From positions 310,001 through 374,000 of the forward strand of contig NZ_BAYX01000004.1 in assembly GCF_000696095.1 (NCBI RefSeq): DNA of 64,000 nt. The letters are read 5' to 3'. Every line of letters begins with the position of its first letter. Positions within the stretch are counted from its first letter, which is position 1. The notes below the pieces were generated by a model that worked only from the letters and a program-made list of their open reading frames with translations, was not told the DNA's origin and ran no database searches. Positions 26,092-35,043 of the stretch are shown in pieces. The translations under genes were made by a program, and so were the position numbers. Source of the DNA: Rhizobium rhizogenes NBRC 13257. Lineage in GTDB: Bacteria; Pseudomonadota; Alphaproteobacteria; Rhizobiales; Rhizobiaceae.

Positions 26092-27690
26092 CTAGAACAA
26101 CTTGAGCCGTGTCTTGGGGTCCGGTTCAAGTTCTCGATTTTTCACACCCGGATCATCCGGCGCACCGCCGAAGAAGGGCCTTGGTTCCGGCTCCTTCGCC
26201 GGCTCGGTTGCGGCGGCGGCTGTTGCCGGCTTCGCCGCGATTGGTTCCAGCTCTATAACAGAGGTGCGGGTAGTCGGCGATGCAACTATTGGTGAAGTCG
26301 CCTTTGCCGCAGCGGTTGCGGGAGTAGCCTCGCGCATTGGCGGCAGCGACTTCAGCGCGGCATCGACCGAAACGGCCGTGCCTTCTTCCAGTGGTCCCTC
26401 GATCTGGCCGAAGGGTGCTTTCCATTCGAAGGCATCGAGCCGGCCGGTGATGGGCGACAGCGGCAGCCATTTGTCGGAGACGAAACCGTCGGCTACCCAG
26501 GCCGGATCGCGCGGCGCGCGCAGCGCCTGCGCCATCCAGTGGCGGACGCGGCCCTGGTCGTTGGTCTCGGCCTCCTCGATATCGGCCAGCAGCAGGAAGG
26601 CGCCTTCGCGGGCGTCGATGCGGGCGGCGGCCTCGGCCTTGGCGCGGGCCTTGGCGAAGTCGTGGGCATCAAGCGCCGCCTTCGCGGTGACGAGCAGCGC
26701 CTCGACATTGTTCGGGCGGATGGCTTCCAGCCGCTCGGCGCGCTTCAGGCGGTCGGTGACGCTGTCGCCGCTGCGGGCGCGGACATAGGCTTTGCCGATC
26801 TCCGGATGCGGCTTTGCCTTCCAGACCTGTTCGAGCATGGAGGCGGCCTTGCGCACCTTGTCTTCGCGGAACAATGCCTTGGCGGCTGTCAGCGCGGCGG
26901 GGACGAAATCGGCGGACAGTTTCAGCGCCGCGAGCGCATCGTCGCGGGCGCCGGCCGGATCGCTTTCGAGTTTGTCGTTGGCGCGCGCGGTCAGGAGCAC
27001 GGCGCGCTGGCGGTTGGCGGTCTCCTTGTCGACGACATGGGCGACTTTCTGCTGGTCGAGAAGCTTGATGGCATCGTCCCAGTTGCCGGCCTGGCTGCGA
27101 TACTCCAGCGTTGCCTGCGCAGCCCAGGGCAGATAGGGGGCGTGATCGGCGGCCTTTTCGGCATATTGCCGCGCCGCCTCATTGGCGCCGAGGCGCTTGG
27201 CCTCGAGATAGAGACCGCGCAAGCCGAGTTCCCGGGTTTCCGGGTCGTTGGCCATTAGCTCGAATTTCTGGCGCGCTTCGTCATGCTTGCCTTCGATCAG
27301 GGCCGCCTGCGCCTCAAGCAGGTTGATCAGCGGCTCCTGGTCGGCGCGGATCAGGCCGCGCGTGCGTGCCGCCATCTTGCGGGCAAGCAGCGCATTGCCG
27401 GCACCGGCGGCGATCAGCCCGGTCGACAGCGCCTGATAGCCACGATCTCGCTTGCGGGCGCGGAAATAGCGGGTGACGGAATGTGGTGAGTTCCAGATCA
27501 GCCGGATGAACCACCAGACGATCATGGTGGCCGCGACCAACGCGATCAGGATGCCGGCGGCAACGATCAGCTTGGTCTGGTAGAGCTGGCCTTCCCAGAC
27601 CAGCGAGAGATCGCCGGGGCGATCCGCCAGCCACGAAAAGCCATAGCCGAGCGCCAGGACGAGGAGGGCGAAGATAAGCAGTCTGATCAT
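26092..27690 (-). CDS. hemY: Heme biosynthesis-associated HemY protein
   Basis: 532 residues. Two N-terminal membrane helices (about 2-20 and 42-65) with the connecting RPGDLSLVWEG, the HemY_N signature, are followed by a TPR-rich cytoplasmic or periplasmic region (about 100-400) and a disordered Ala/Pro/Glu-rich tail ending in EPDPKTRLKLF. This HemY is the proteobacterial TPR protein of the hem operon, not the oxygen-dependent protoporphyrinogen oxidase of the same name. The exact role is unknown. It is 15 bp downstream of the mic60-like gene. Confidence 0.92.
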   Translation of the reverse strand: MIRLLIFALLVLALGYGFSWLADRPGDLSLVWEGQLYQTKLIVAAGILIALVAATMIVWWFIRLIWNSPHSVTRYFRARKRDRGYQALSTGLIAAGAGNALLARKMAARTRGLIRADQEPLINLLEAQAALIEGKHDEARQKFELMANDPETRELGLRGLYLEAKRLGANEAARQYAEKAADHAPYLPWAAQATLEYRSQAGNWDDAIKLLDQQKVAHVVDKETANRQRAVLLTARANDKLESDPAGARDDALAALKLSADFVPAALTAAKALFREDKVRKAASMLEQVWKAKPHPEIGKAYVRARSGDSVTDRLKRAERLEAIRPNNVEALLVTAKAALDAHDFAKARAKAEAAARIDAREGAFLLLADIEEAETNDQGRVRHWMAQALRAPRDPAWVADGFVSDKWLPLSPITGRLDAFEWKAPFGQIEGPLEEGTAVSVDAALKSLPPMREATPATAAAKATSPIVASPTTRTSVIELEPIAAKPATAAAATEPAKEPEPRPFFGGAPDDPGVKNRELEPDPKTRLKLF

Positions 27691-27705
27691 TCTCGCGCTC
27701 CGTCC

Positions 27706-28980
27706 TCAGTTCTGTTTTCCGGTATTGGCGATCGCCTTCGACAGGGCGTCGCTGACCAGATCCTCGACGCGGATGCGGGCTTCCAGCGACTGCTTGAAGG
27801 CGGCGGAAGCCGATTTGGCGGCATCCGGCAGGCTGTTCCATTCGGTGATGGCGCCAGGCAGGTCGCCATTCTTCACCTTATCCTCGAAACGGGCTGCAAT
27901 AGCATCGACGCCATCGCCGGAGACATTGCCGACCGGGCGCACCTGCACCAGGGATTTGGCGCCCGACAGCATCCGGTCGCTCCAGCTCTGGTTCGGATCG
28001 TCCTGCTGCACCGAGCCGACGATCGCGGTCGTGACGTTGGAAACCTGGCGAATGAGATCGGCACGGGACGGAATGCCGCTCTGGGCGAAATTCTTGAGAT
28101 CGGCAACGGCAGGATCATCCGGCGCGACATTGGCGAAGGTGTCGAGCTCGGGCTGGAAAGGCCCGCCGCGATCGATCGCGGCCTTCAATGCCGCGGCCGC
28201 AATCGCACGGGCAACGGCGCTTTCCTGGCTCGGCTCGCTCAGTTTCTTTTCGGCATCATCGAGACGCTTGCTGACATCGGCGTCGGCCGAGGCCCGGCTT
28301 TGCGTCGTCTGGTCGAGGCTTGCCTTCAATTGGCCCATCTCGGCACTAAGCGCTGCGATCTTCTGATCGGCGTCGCCGCTGCTTGCTCCGGATGATCCGC
28401 CGGTCGCCGTGTTGTTGGCCGCGGCGGTCTCAAGGGTCGCGATGCGGGCGGCGAGCGTCGTGTCGGGCGCTGCTGCGGGTGCGGCGGCGAGATTGGAAAC
28501 GGTTTGTTTCAGTCCATCGATTTCGGCGGTGAGCGCGGCGATATCGGCGGACGTGTCCTTCGCTGCCCTGCCGCCGGGCAGAAGGCCGGCATATTGGATG
28601 GCGCCGACGCAGATGAGGGAAATCAGACCGCCGACAATGCCGGCGGCAATCAGGCCCGAGGTCGATCCTTGTTGACGCTGGGGTGCAGCGGGGGGCTCGC
28701 TACGGAAAGAGTAGGTTTCAGCTTCCTGGTCGAGCTCGGCCTTGAGCTTCTCTTCCGCTGTTTCCGTGACGGGCTCGCCGGCCTCCTCGTCGCGCAACGT
28801 TTCCTTCTCCGCTTCCAGCGGCATTTCCACCTCGTTGGCGGATGAGCTGCCGGGTTCGCTGGGGTTGCGCTCGGTGACGTCCTCCGAAGCTGCGGCTTGC
28901 ACAGCTTCCTCAGCTTTGAGGTCGATCGTGACCGGCTCGTCGTTGGGCTTCGAATGGTTTGGCGTTTTTCGCGATACCAT
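27706..28980 (-). CDS. mic60: Mitofilin/Mic60-like inner-membrane protein (COG4223)
   Basis: 424 residues. An acidic disordered N-terminus (1-105) is followed by one membrane helix (about 109-134), a Gln/Asp/Ala-rich coiled-coil region (about 140-265) and a C-terminal mitofilin-type domain (about 270-424) with DLVSDALSKAI near the end. Alphaproteobacterial Mic60 homologues are known to lie in the heme-synthesis operon between hemD and hemY, as here; mitochondrial Mic60 shapes crista junctions, and the bacterial protein shapes intracytoplasmic membranes. The identification rests on position plus architecture more than on residue identity. Confidence 0.85.
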   Translation of the reverse strand: MVSRKTPNHSKPNDEPVTIDLKAEEAVQAAASEDVTERNPSEPGSSSANEVEMPLEAEKETLRDEEAGEPVTETAEEKLKAELDQEAETYSFRSEPPAAPQRQQGSTSGLIAAGIVGGLISLICVGAIQYAGLLPGGRAAKDTSADIAALTAEIDGLKQTVSNLAAAPAAAPDTTLAARIATLETAAANNTATGGSSGASSGDADQKIAALSAEMGQLKASLDQTTQSRASADADVSKRLDDAEKKLSEPSQESAVARAIAAAALKAAIDRGGPFQPELDTFANVAPDDPAVADLKNFAQSGIPSRADLIRQVSNVTTAIVGSVQQDDPNQSWSDRMLSGAKSLVQVRPVGNVSGDGVDAIAARFEDKVKNGDLPGAITEWNSLPDAAKSASAAFKQSLEARIRVEDLVSDALSKAIANTGKQN

Positions 28981-29059
28981 GAGGTCCTCTTTTCATGCGC
29001 TGCAGCGAGGTTAGACAGACAAGTCGAATATGGAAAGAGCTTAGATCAAAATTGAGGCC

Positions 29060-29785
29060 TTACTCCGTCGTCAGAAGCGCCAGAAGACTGTCTTCATCCG
29101 GCATGGCGGCAATATCCGATTGGGCGCGCAGCAAGGCCGGGACAGCATCCGCAATCGCTTCACTGAGGCAGAGGAACCTCGTTGGGGCAAGGGCATCCGG
29201 CTGTTGCCGCAGGAAGGGCAGGCTGAAAAAGCGCAGTGCCGTCTGGCGGGAATAGAACAGTACGGCGTCGGCAGGGGTGTCGATAAAAAACTTGCGGAGG
29301 GTCGCATCGTCGGGGGTGATATCCAGCATGTGGTAGCATTCCACCGTCCGCAGCGGGATATTCAATTCCGTCGATCTTGTTTCAAAACCGGCGGCGCGCG
29401 GCGAGCCGGCGAGATAGAGCAAGGTCTGTTGCATGCCGGCTCGGTTGTGGGCAATCAGCTCCGCGAGTTCGATGCCGCTGCCTTCGGAGGTAAGAACATG
29501 GGTAAAGCCAAGGATCCTTGCTTCCTTTGCCGTCGCCTTGCCGACGGCAAAGAGCGGGCGACCAAGATGAGGCGCGATATTTTGGCCCAGTGCGGCTAGG
29601 GTGCGGATCGCCTCGGCGCTGGTGACGGCAATAGCGCCTTGCGTTTCCGACAGCGCCTGTCGGGCTGCATCGACATCGTGCACCGGCTCCGACAGCGGCA
29701 GCGGCAGCGGCTCGTGTCCCATCTCCGTCAGCCGCCGGACGGTGCGTTCACCCGAATGCTGGGGGCGGGTGACGACGACGCGCAT
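29060..29785 (-). CDS. hemD: Uroporphyrinogen-III synthase
   Basis: 241 residues. The family is poorly conserved in sequence; the recognisable parts are the opening MRVVVTRPQHSGERTVRRLTEMGHEPLPLPL, ITVTSAEAIRTLA-like AIAVTSAEAIRTL, and PADAVLFYSRQTALRF near the end. It closes hydroxymethylbilane to uroporphyrinogen III. Its start is 5 bp after the hemC stop, so they are co-transcribed, and the mic60 gene follows after 79 bp. Confidence 0.92.
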   Translation of the reverse strand: MRVVVTRPQHSGERTVRRLTEMGHEPLPLPLSEPVHDVDAARQALSETQGAIAVTSAEAIRTLAALGQNIAPHLGRPLFAVGKATAKEARILGFTHVLTSEGSGIELAELIAHNRAGMQQTLLYLAGSPRAAGFETRSTELNIPLRTVECYHMLDITPDDATLRKFFIDTPADAVLFYSRQTALRFFSLPFLRQQPDALAPTRFLCLSEAIADAVPALLRAQSDIAAMPDEDSLLALLTTE

Positions 29786-29790
29786 GGGCG

Positions 29791-30720
29791 TCAGGTCCAG
29801 TCTTCGAAGAACGCGCTGCCAGCCTCGGCGCGGATAGCCTGGCCGGCATTGGTGCCAAGCGCCTCGGCATCGCGACGGTTGCCCTCGATGGTGGTCGTGT
29901 GCACCTGCTGGCCGTCGGGCGTCAGGATCATGCCGAAGAACCGGATATGGTCGCCTTCGCAGACGGCGTAGCCGGCGATCGGCGTGCGGCAGGAGCCGTC
30001 GAGTGCCGCCAGGAAGCCGCGCTCGCAGGAAACGATGTCGAAGGTCGGGCTGTCATTGATGGCGGCGAGCAGGTCGTTCGTCCTCTTGTCGCCGATGCGG
30101 CTTTCGATGCCGATCGCGCCCTGGGCCGGTGCCGGCGGGAATTCGTCGGGATCGAGGATGTCGGTGATCACGTCCACCTTGCCGAGCCGTTTCAGGCCGG
30201 CAACAGCCAGCAGCGTTGCGTCCGCCTGACCTTCTTCCAGCTTGCGCAACCGGGTCTGTACCGAGCCGCGAAAGGTGATGACGTTGATATCGGGGCGCAG
30301 GCGGCGGATCAGCGCCTGGCGGCGCAGCGATGCGGAGCCGACGGTTGCGCCATGCGGGAGCTCGATCAGCTTCGGCGCCGTGCGGCCGATGACGGAATCG
30401 CGGATATCCTCGCGCGGCAGGTAGGCGGTGAGCGCCAATCCTTCCGGCAGTTTCGTCGCCATGTCCTTGGCCGAGTGCACGGCAAAGTCGAGCTCGCCCG
30501 AGGTCAGTTTCTCTTCCAGCTCTTGCGTGAACAGGCCCTTGCCGCCGATTTCCGCCAGCGTACGATCGGCGATGCGGTCGCCCTTGGTGGTCAGAGCGAC
30601 GATCTCGAACATTTCTTCCGGCAGGCCGTGCGCTGCCATCAGGCGGTCACGGGCCTCGTGCGCCTGCGCCAATGCTAGCGGGCTGCCGCGCGTGCCGATC
30701 CGGAAAGGTTTTGTTTGCAT
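29791..30720 (-). CDS. hemC: Porphobilinogen deaminase (hydroxymethylbilane synthase)
   Basis: 309 residues. [14 protein letters not shown] opens the fold, [12 protein letters not shown] carries the catalytic Asp region, and [11 protein letters not shown] carries the Cys that holds the dipyrromethane cofactor. It polymerises four porphobilinogens in heme synthesis. ATG 30720 (MQTKPFRIG) is chosen over an open extension to 30759. It is the first gene of the hemC-hemD-mic60-hemY unit and is divergent from tsaD with an 84-bp gap. Confidence 0.96.
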   Translation of the reverse strand: MQTKPFRIGTRGSPLALAQAHEARDRLMAAHGLPEEMFEIVALTTKGDRIADRTLAEIGGKGLFTQELEEKLTSGELDFAVHSAKDMATKLPEGLALTAYLPREDIRDSVIGRTAPKLIELPHGATVGSASLRRQALIRRLRPDINVITFRGSVQTRLRKLEEGQADATLLAVAGLKRLGKVDVITDILDPDEFPPAPAQGAIGIESRIGDKRTNDLLAAINDSPTFDIVSCERGFLAALDGSCRTPIAGYAVCEGDHIRFFGMILTPDGQQVHTTTIEGNRRDAEALGTNAGQAIRAEAGSAFFEDWT

Positions 30721-30804
30721 CCGCTTTGATCCGTTGTTACCGACAGTCCCCGTAACCATATTTCCGCTTTATCGCAATCGACCAACAGGCATTGAACGAC
30801 TTCC

Positions 30805-31902
30805 ATGGCGTCCTTTCTTCGTATTCTCGGCATTGAAACAAGCTGCGACGAAACCGCCGCGGCCATTGTCGAGCGCCAGGATGACGGCACCGCCATCGTA
30901 CGCTCAGACGTGGTTTTGAGCCAGCTGGACGAGCACAGCGCCTATGGCGGCGTCGTGCCCGAGATTGCTGCGCGTGCCCATGTCGAAGCACTGGATACGT
31001 TGATCGACGAGGCGCTCAAGCGCGCCAATGTGTCGCTGGCCGATGTCGATGCCATTGCGGCCACCTCTGGCCCCGGCCTGATCGGCGGTCTGCTCGTTGG
31101 GTTGATGACCGGCAAGGCGATATCGAAGGCAACCGGCAAGCCGCTCTATGCCATCAACCATCTGGAAGGCCATGCCTTGACGGCACGGCTGACGGATGGC
31201 CTCGCCTTCCCCTATCTGATGCTGCTCGTTTCCGGCGGCCATACGCAGCTGATCCTGGTGCGCGGCGTCGGTCAGTACGAGCGTTGGGGCACGACGATCG
31301 ACGATGCGCTGGGCGAAGCCTTCGACAAGACGGCCAAGCTGCTCGGCCTGCCCTATCCCGGCGGTCCGGCCGTCGAGGCGGCGGCGAAGAAGGGTAATCC
31401 GGACCGATTCGATCTTCCGCGGCCGCTGGTCGGCGAGACGCGGCTGGATTTTTCCTTTTCCGGCCTCAAGACAGCGGTGCGGCTGGCTGCGACGACGATC
31501 GCGCCGGTGAGCGAGCAGGATATTGCCGATATCTGCGCCTCCTTCCAGAAGGCGGTGTCGCGCACATTGAAGGATCGGATCGGGCGTGGCCTGCAACGCT
31601 TCAAGAGCGAGTTTCCGAAGACGGCGGAAAAGCCGGCACTGGTAGTGGCCGGCGGTGTCGCCGCCAATCTCGAGCTGCGCCGCACGCTGCAGGAGCTCTG
31701 CGATCTCAATGGTTTCCGCTTCATCGCGCCACCGCTGAGCCTCTGCACCGACAATGCCGTGATGATCGCCTGGGCCGGGCTGGAGCGCATGGCAACGGGG
31801 GCCGCACCTGATGGTCTCGATGTGCAGCCGCGCTCGCGCTGGCCGCTCGATCAGAAGGCGGAAACGCTTCTGGGTCACGGCAAACGAGGAGCGAAGGCAT
31901 GA
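30805..31902 (+). CDS. tsaD: tRNA N6-threonylcarbamoyladenosine transferase
   Basis: 365 residues. The ASKHA fold is marked by [14 protein letters not shown], the metal-binding HLEGH (His119, His123) and SGGHTQL. TsaD with TsaB and TsaE places t6A37 on ANN-decoding tRNAs. The stop overlaps the gpsA start (ATGA, 31899-31902), so they are coupled. It is divergent from hemC, an arrangement widely conserved in alphaproteobacteria. Confidence 0.97.
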
Positions 31903-32888
31903 GCGGTAACGAACGGATCGCGGTCATTGGCGCCGGCGCCTTCGGCACGGCGCTCGCCGCCGTCATCGCCTTGACGGGCAAGAGCGAGGTGACACTGGTC
32001 GGGCGCAAGGCGGCGCTGATGGCCGATCTCAATACTGACCGGATGAATGACACGGCGTTGCCCGGCATCGAACTGCCGGATTTGCTGCAATTTTCCGCCG
32101 AGCCGGACTCGATTTCGGATGCCGGCATCGTGCTGTTCGCCATGCCGTCGCAGGCGCAAGCGGATGCGGCACGTCACTACGGTCCTTATCTCGCGCCTGA
32201 CGCCGTCGTCGTCACCTGCGCCAAGGGCATCGACAAGGTCTCTGGCGATCTTCTGACCGACATGCTGGAACGCGAATTGCCGCACCACGCCATCGCCGTT
32301 CTCTCCGGGCCGGGCTTTGCCGCCGATATCGCCAAGGGCCTGCCGACCGCCATGGCGATCGCGGCGGCCGACATGGCGGTGGCCGAACGGCTGGCGCAGG
32401 CGATTTCCGGCCGCACCTTCCGTCTTTACGCCTCTTCCGATCGCGTTGGCGTGCAGCTCGGCGGCGCCTTGAAGAATGTGCTGGCGATTGCCTGCGGTAT
32501 CGTTGAAGGACGAGGGATCGGCGATTCGGCACGCGCGGCGCTGATCAGCCGCGGCCTTGCTGAGATGTCGCGCTTCGTCTTTGCCAAGGGCGGCAAGGCG
32601 GAGACCGTGCGCGGGCTTTCCGGCCTCGGCGACCTCGTGCTGACCGCCACCAGCCACCAGTCCCGCAACCTGCGCTTCGGCATTGCGCTAGGCCAGGGCC
32701 AGACGGTCGATCCCGCGCATGGAGAACTGGTCGAAGGCGCCTATGCCGCCTCGATCGCGGCGAAGCTGGCGCAGGGTCTCGGTGTCGATATGCCCATCAC
32801 CGAAGCCGTTTCGGCCATAATCGACGGCAAGCTGGATATCCCGACCGCCATTGAGCAATTGATGACGCGGCCGATCACGACGGAATAG
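31899..32888 (+). CDS. gpsA: Glycerol-3-phosphate dehydrogenase [NAD(P)+]
   Basis: 329 residues. NAD-binding [11 protein letters not shown] (near 11-21), [22 protein letters not shown], the catalytic Lys in [10 protein letters not shown] and the C-terminal GLGDLVLT are all intact. It makes sn-glycerol-3-phosphate from DHAP for phospholipid synthesis, in the cytoplasm. Start coupled to tsaD by a 4-bp overlap; the YciI gene follows after 30 bp. Confidence 0.96.
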
Positions 32889-32918
32889 TTTTCTGGATGT
32901 CAAAAGGAGAATAAAACA

Positions 32919-33212
32919 ATGCTGTTTGCCTTTGTCTGCAAGGACAAGCCTGGTCACCTGAATGTCCGCATGGACACGCGTCCCGCCCATGTCGAGCATT
33001 TGAACAAGCTCAACGCCGAGGGCACGCTGAAGATAGCGGGGCCGTTCCTCGATGCCGACGGCAAGCCGAATGGCAGCCTGGTTATCGTCAATGCCGACAC
33101 GATAGAGGCAGCGAAGGCGATTGCCGATTCCGATCCCTATGCCAAGGCCGGCCTGTTCGAGAGTGTCGAGGTCAAGCCGTTCAACTGGGTCTTCAACAAT
33201 CCGGAGGCATGA
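32919..33212 (+). CDS. YciI family protein
   Basis: 97 residues, a complete single YciI domain (ferredoxin-like). MLFAFVCKDKPGHLNVRMDTRPAHVEHL holds the conserved His, IAGPFLDADGKPNGSLVIV the Gly-Pro and Asp strand, and ADSDPYAKAGLFESVEVKPF the usual C-terminal pattern. The family is related to chlorite/muconolactone-type dimeric alpha-beta barrels; enzymatic role unknown. RBS AAGGAG lies before ATG 32919. The EVE gene begins 3 bp after the stop. Confidence 0.93.
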   Translation: MLFAFVCKDKPGHLNVRMDTRPAHVEHLNKLNAEGTLKIAGPFLDADGKPNGSLVIVNADTIEAAKAIADSDPYAKAGLFESVEVKPFNWVFNNPEA

Positions 33213-33215
33213 GGC

Positions 33216-33647
33216 ATGGCGCATTGGCTGTATAAATCTGAGCCGTCCTCCTGGTCCTGGCAGCAGCAGAAGGATGCCGGGAGCGAGGGCACGGCCTGGA
33301 CCGGCGTTCGCAACTATCTTGCCCGCAACAACATGCGGACGATGCAGATCGGTGACAAAGGTTTCTTCTACCATTCCAATGACGGGCTGGAGATTGTCGG
33401 GATCGTCGAGGTCTGCGCGCTGTCGCATCCCGATGCCACCGCCAAGGACGATCCGCGCTGGGATTGCGTCGATATCCGCGCCGTGCGCGATATGCCGAAG
33501 CCGGTGTCGCTGAAGGATATCAAGGCCAATCCGAAGCTTTCGCAGATGTCGCTCGTCACCTCGATGCGGCTTTCCGTGCAGCCGGTGACGGACGATGAGT
33601 ATCTCGAAGTCTGCCGCATGGGCGAACTCGACAATCCGCCCGTTTGA
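33216..33647 (+). CDS. EVE domain protein
   Basis: 143 residues, one EVE/PUA-like domain. WLYKSEPSSWSW at the start, TAWTGVRNYLARNNMRTMQIGDKGFFYHS and GIVEVCALSHPDAT form the pocket that in relatives reads modified cytosines or related bases. The family (thymocyte nuclear protein 1-like) is common in alphaproteobacteria beside YciI genes. Its ligand is not established. It is part of the tsaD-gpsA-YciI-EVE-methyltransferase run. Confidence 0.92.
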   Translation: MAHWLYKSEPSSWSWQQQKDAGSEGTAWTGVRNYLARNNMRTMQIGDKGFFYHSNDGLEIVGIVEVCALSHPDATAKDDPRWDCVDIRAVRDMPKPVSLKDIKANPKLSQMSLVTSMRLSVQPVTDDEYLEVCRMGELDNPPV

Positions 33648-33668
33648 CACTCTCGACCCGAGGGCCGC

Positions 33669-34319
33669 TTGAAGACCGATCCGGAGACATTCATCCGTGC
33701 GAACACCAGCGTCATGGCGCCGCCGCATACACCGGAAATCCGGCTGCATCTGGCCAGCGAAGCCCATGATCTCTGGCTGAAAACGGAGGAGGAACTTGAG
33801 GAGATCGGCCTGCCGCCGCCCTTCTGGGCTTTCGCCTGGGCCGGCGGGCAAGGGCTTGCGCGCTATATCCTCGATCATCCCGACGAGGTTGCCGGCAAAC
33901 GGGTTGTCGATTTCGCCAGCGGTTCGGGACTGGTGGCGATTGCGGCGAGGCTTGCGGGCGCAAGCCGGGTGCTCGCCGCCGATATCGACCCCTGGGCGGA
34001 AACGGCGGTGCGATTGAACGCCATGGAAAACGATGTTGTGCTCGATTTCACCGACGACAATCTCGTGAATCAGGCGATCGATGCAGACGTGGTTCTCGCC
34101 GGGGATGTCTTTTACGATCGCGATTTTGCCGATCGGCTCATTCCCTGGCTTCGACAGCTGGCGGGGGAGGGCCTTCTGGTTCTGGTCGGCGATCCGGGCC
34201 GCGCCTACCTGCCTAAGGATCGTCTGGAGGCGCGGGCCTGCTATCAGGTGCCGGTAACGCGGGCGCTGGAGGATAGCGAAGTCAAGAAGACGACGGTTTG
34301 GCGGTTTCTCGCCGACTAA
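33669..34319 (+). CDS. Class I methyltransferase, METTL20/ETFB-lysine methyltransferase homologue
   Basis: 216 residues. FIRANTSVMAPPHTPEIRLHLA is the distinctive N-terminal block, FWAFAWAGGQGLARYI and RVVDFASGSGLVAIAA the SAM site, and VLAGDVFYDRDF the motif D[V]FY. The Agrobacterium homologue has been shown to methylate lysines in ribosomal protein L7/L12 and in ETF-beta. The conserved block extends upstream of the first ATG (33714), so TTG 33669 with GAGGG about 5 bp before it is the likely start. It sits 21 bp after the EVE gene. Confidence 0.85.
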   Translation: MKTDPETFIRANTSVMAPPHTPEIRLHLASEAHDLWLKTEEELEEIGLPPPFWAFAWAGGQGLARYILDHPDEVAGKRVVDFASGSGLVAIAARLAGASRVLAADIDPWAETAVRLNAMENDVVLDFTDDNLVNQAIDADVVLAGDVFYDRDFADRLIPWLRQLAGEGLLVLVGDPGRAYLPKDRLEARACYQVPVTRALEDSEVKKTTVWRFLAD

Positions 34320-34325
34320 CGATCC

Positions 34326-34730
34326 TTACGGGCGAATCACGCAGACGCCCGCTTCATAGGCGCAGGCATTGCCGGCAAGCTTGATATCGATCACCTGGGC
34401 GCGGGGTCTCAGCCGTGTCGCGGGTTTGTCGGGGTATCGGTCATAGCCGCCATAACCAAGGACGTAGGTTCCGTCATTGGCCCGGTAGACATCCGCGGTT
34501 CCGGCGTAGGTGCCGACATCCGCCGCATATTGCCGGTCCATCAGGACGATTCTGTCCGGCTGCGGCTGTGCCGAGCGCTGCGGCCAGGAGATTTCCTGCA
34601 ACCGGTGGGGGCCGGAATGATGGAACGGCCGATGCTCCCGGCGATAATCACCCGCCAAGACCGATACGGATGATAGAACGGCAACTGCCGCCAAAACGAG
34701 CGCCGTTGCCTTGAAAAGATGCTGCCGCAT
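34326..34730 (-). CDS. Secreted protein of unknown function
   Basis: 134 residues. A signal peptide (about 1-26: KATALVLAAVAVLSSVSVLAG) is followed by a His/Arg/Pro-rich stretch (27-55) and an RVL-type tail with two Cys (ACAYEAGVCVIRP), which may form a disulfide. YGGYDRYPDKPATRLRPR lies in the middle. I do not recognise the family. It converges with the methyltransferase gene (6 bp apart) and shares its upstream gap with sdhC. Confidence 0.7.
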   Translation of the reverse strand: MRQHLFKATALVLAAVAVLSSVSVLAGDYRREHRPFHHSGPHRLQEISWPQRSAQPQPDRIVLMDRQYAADVGTYAGTADVYRANDGTYVLGYGGYDRYPDKPATRLRPRAQVIDIKLAGNACAYEAGVCVIRP

Positions 34731-34814
34731 GCGTTTTCCTCGCCCGCTAAATCCCTAATAAAGTGTGAAGAACAGAATGCCGCAAGCGCGTGGTTAAGTC
34801 CACTTGGCAGACGG

Positions 34815-34854
34815 GAAAATCATATTGACGCCCCGATCTGGGGACATGATTTTC
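34815..34854. repeat. Nested inverted repeat between divergent genes
   Basis: GAAAATCAT (34815-34823) and ATGATTTTC (34846-34854) are perfect outer arms, and CCCC (34831-34834) and GGGG (34840-34843) are inner arms. It lies between the secreted-protein gene and sdhC and may be a regulatory site, a repeat element or a transcript boundary. No gene is seen in 34731-35043. Confidence 0.5.
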
Positions 34855-34918
34855 ACGCACGCGCCAAAGATGTCGAACGATCCGAATCGATTAAATTCGA
34901 GGCAGACAGCAATTGTGC

Positions 34919-34946
34919 TTGTCGCCGTGCCTTTCCGTGATTAATG
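34919..34946 (+). promoter_or_regulatory. Candidate promoter of sdhCDAB
   Basis: TTGTCG (34919-34924) and TTAATG (34941-34946) with a 16-bp spacer. If used, transcription would begin just before the hairpins at 34959, which would then form the 5' end of the sdh mRNA. The match to consensus is only moderate. Confidence 0.3.
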
Positions 34947-34958
34947 GTCGCAATTGAT

Positions 34959-35011
34959 GCAACGCACACAGGATTTTCCCGCGCGTGTGCGTTGCCCCGG
35001 AGACATCCGGG
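34959..35011 (+). promoter_or_regulatory. Tandem hairpins in the sdhC leader
   Basis: GCAACGCACAC (34959-34969) pairs perfectly with GTGTGCGTTGC (34985-34995) around a 15-nt loop; directly after it CCCGGA (34996-35001) pairs with TCCGGG (35006-35011). The pair ends 32 bp before the sdhC start, leaving the SD (GAGG) outside. A 5'-UTR element or protein site is possible; no known family was recognised. Confidence 0.5.
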
Positions 35012-35043
35012 ATAGAAGCGTATCGTAACGCCGCGAGGTTCTG

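Noticed and set aside
32688..33878. 396-codon minus-strand open frame
   Set aside because: Crosses gpsA, the YciI and EVE genes and part of the methyltransferase, all well supported on the plus strand.
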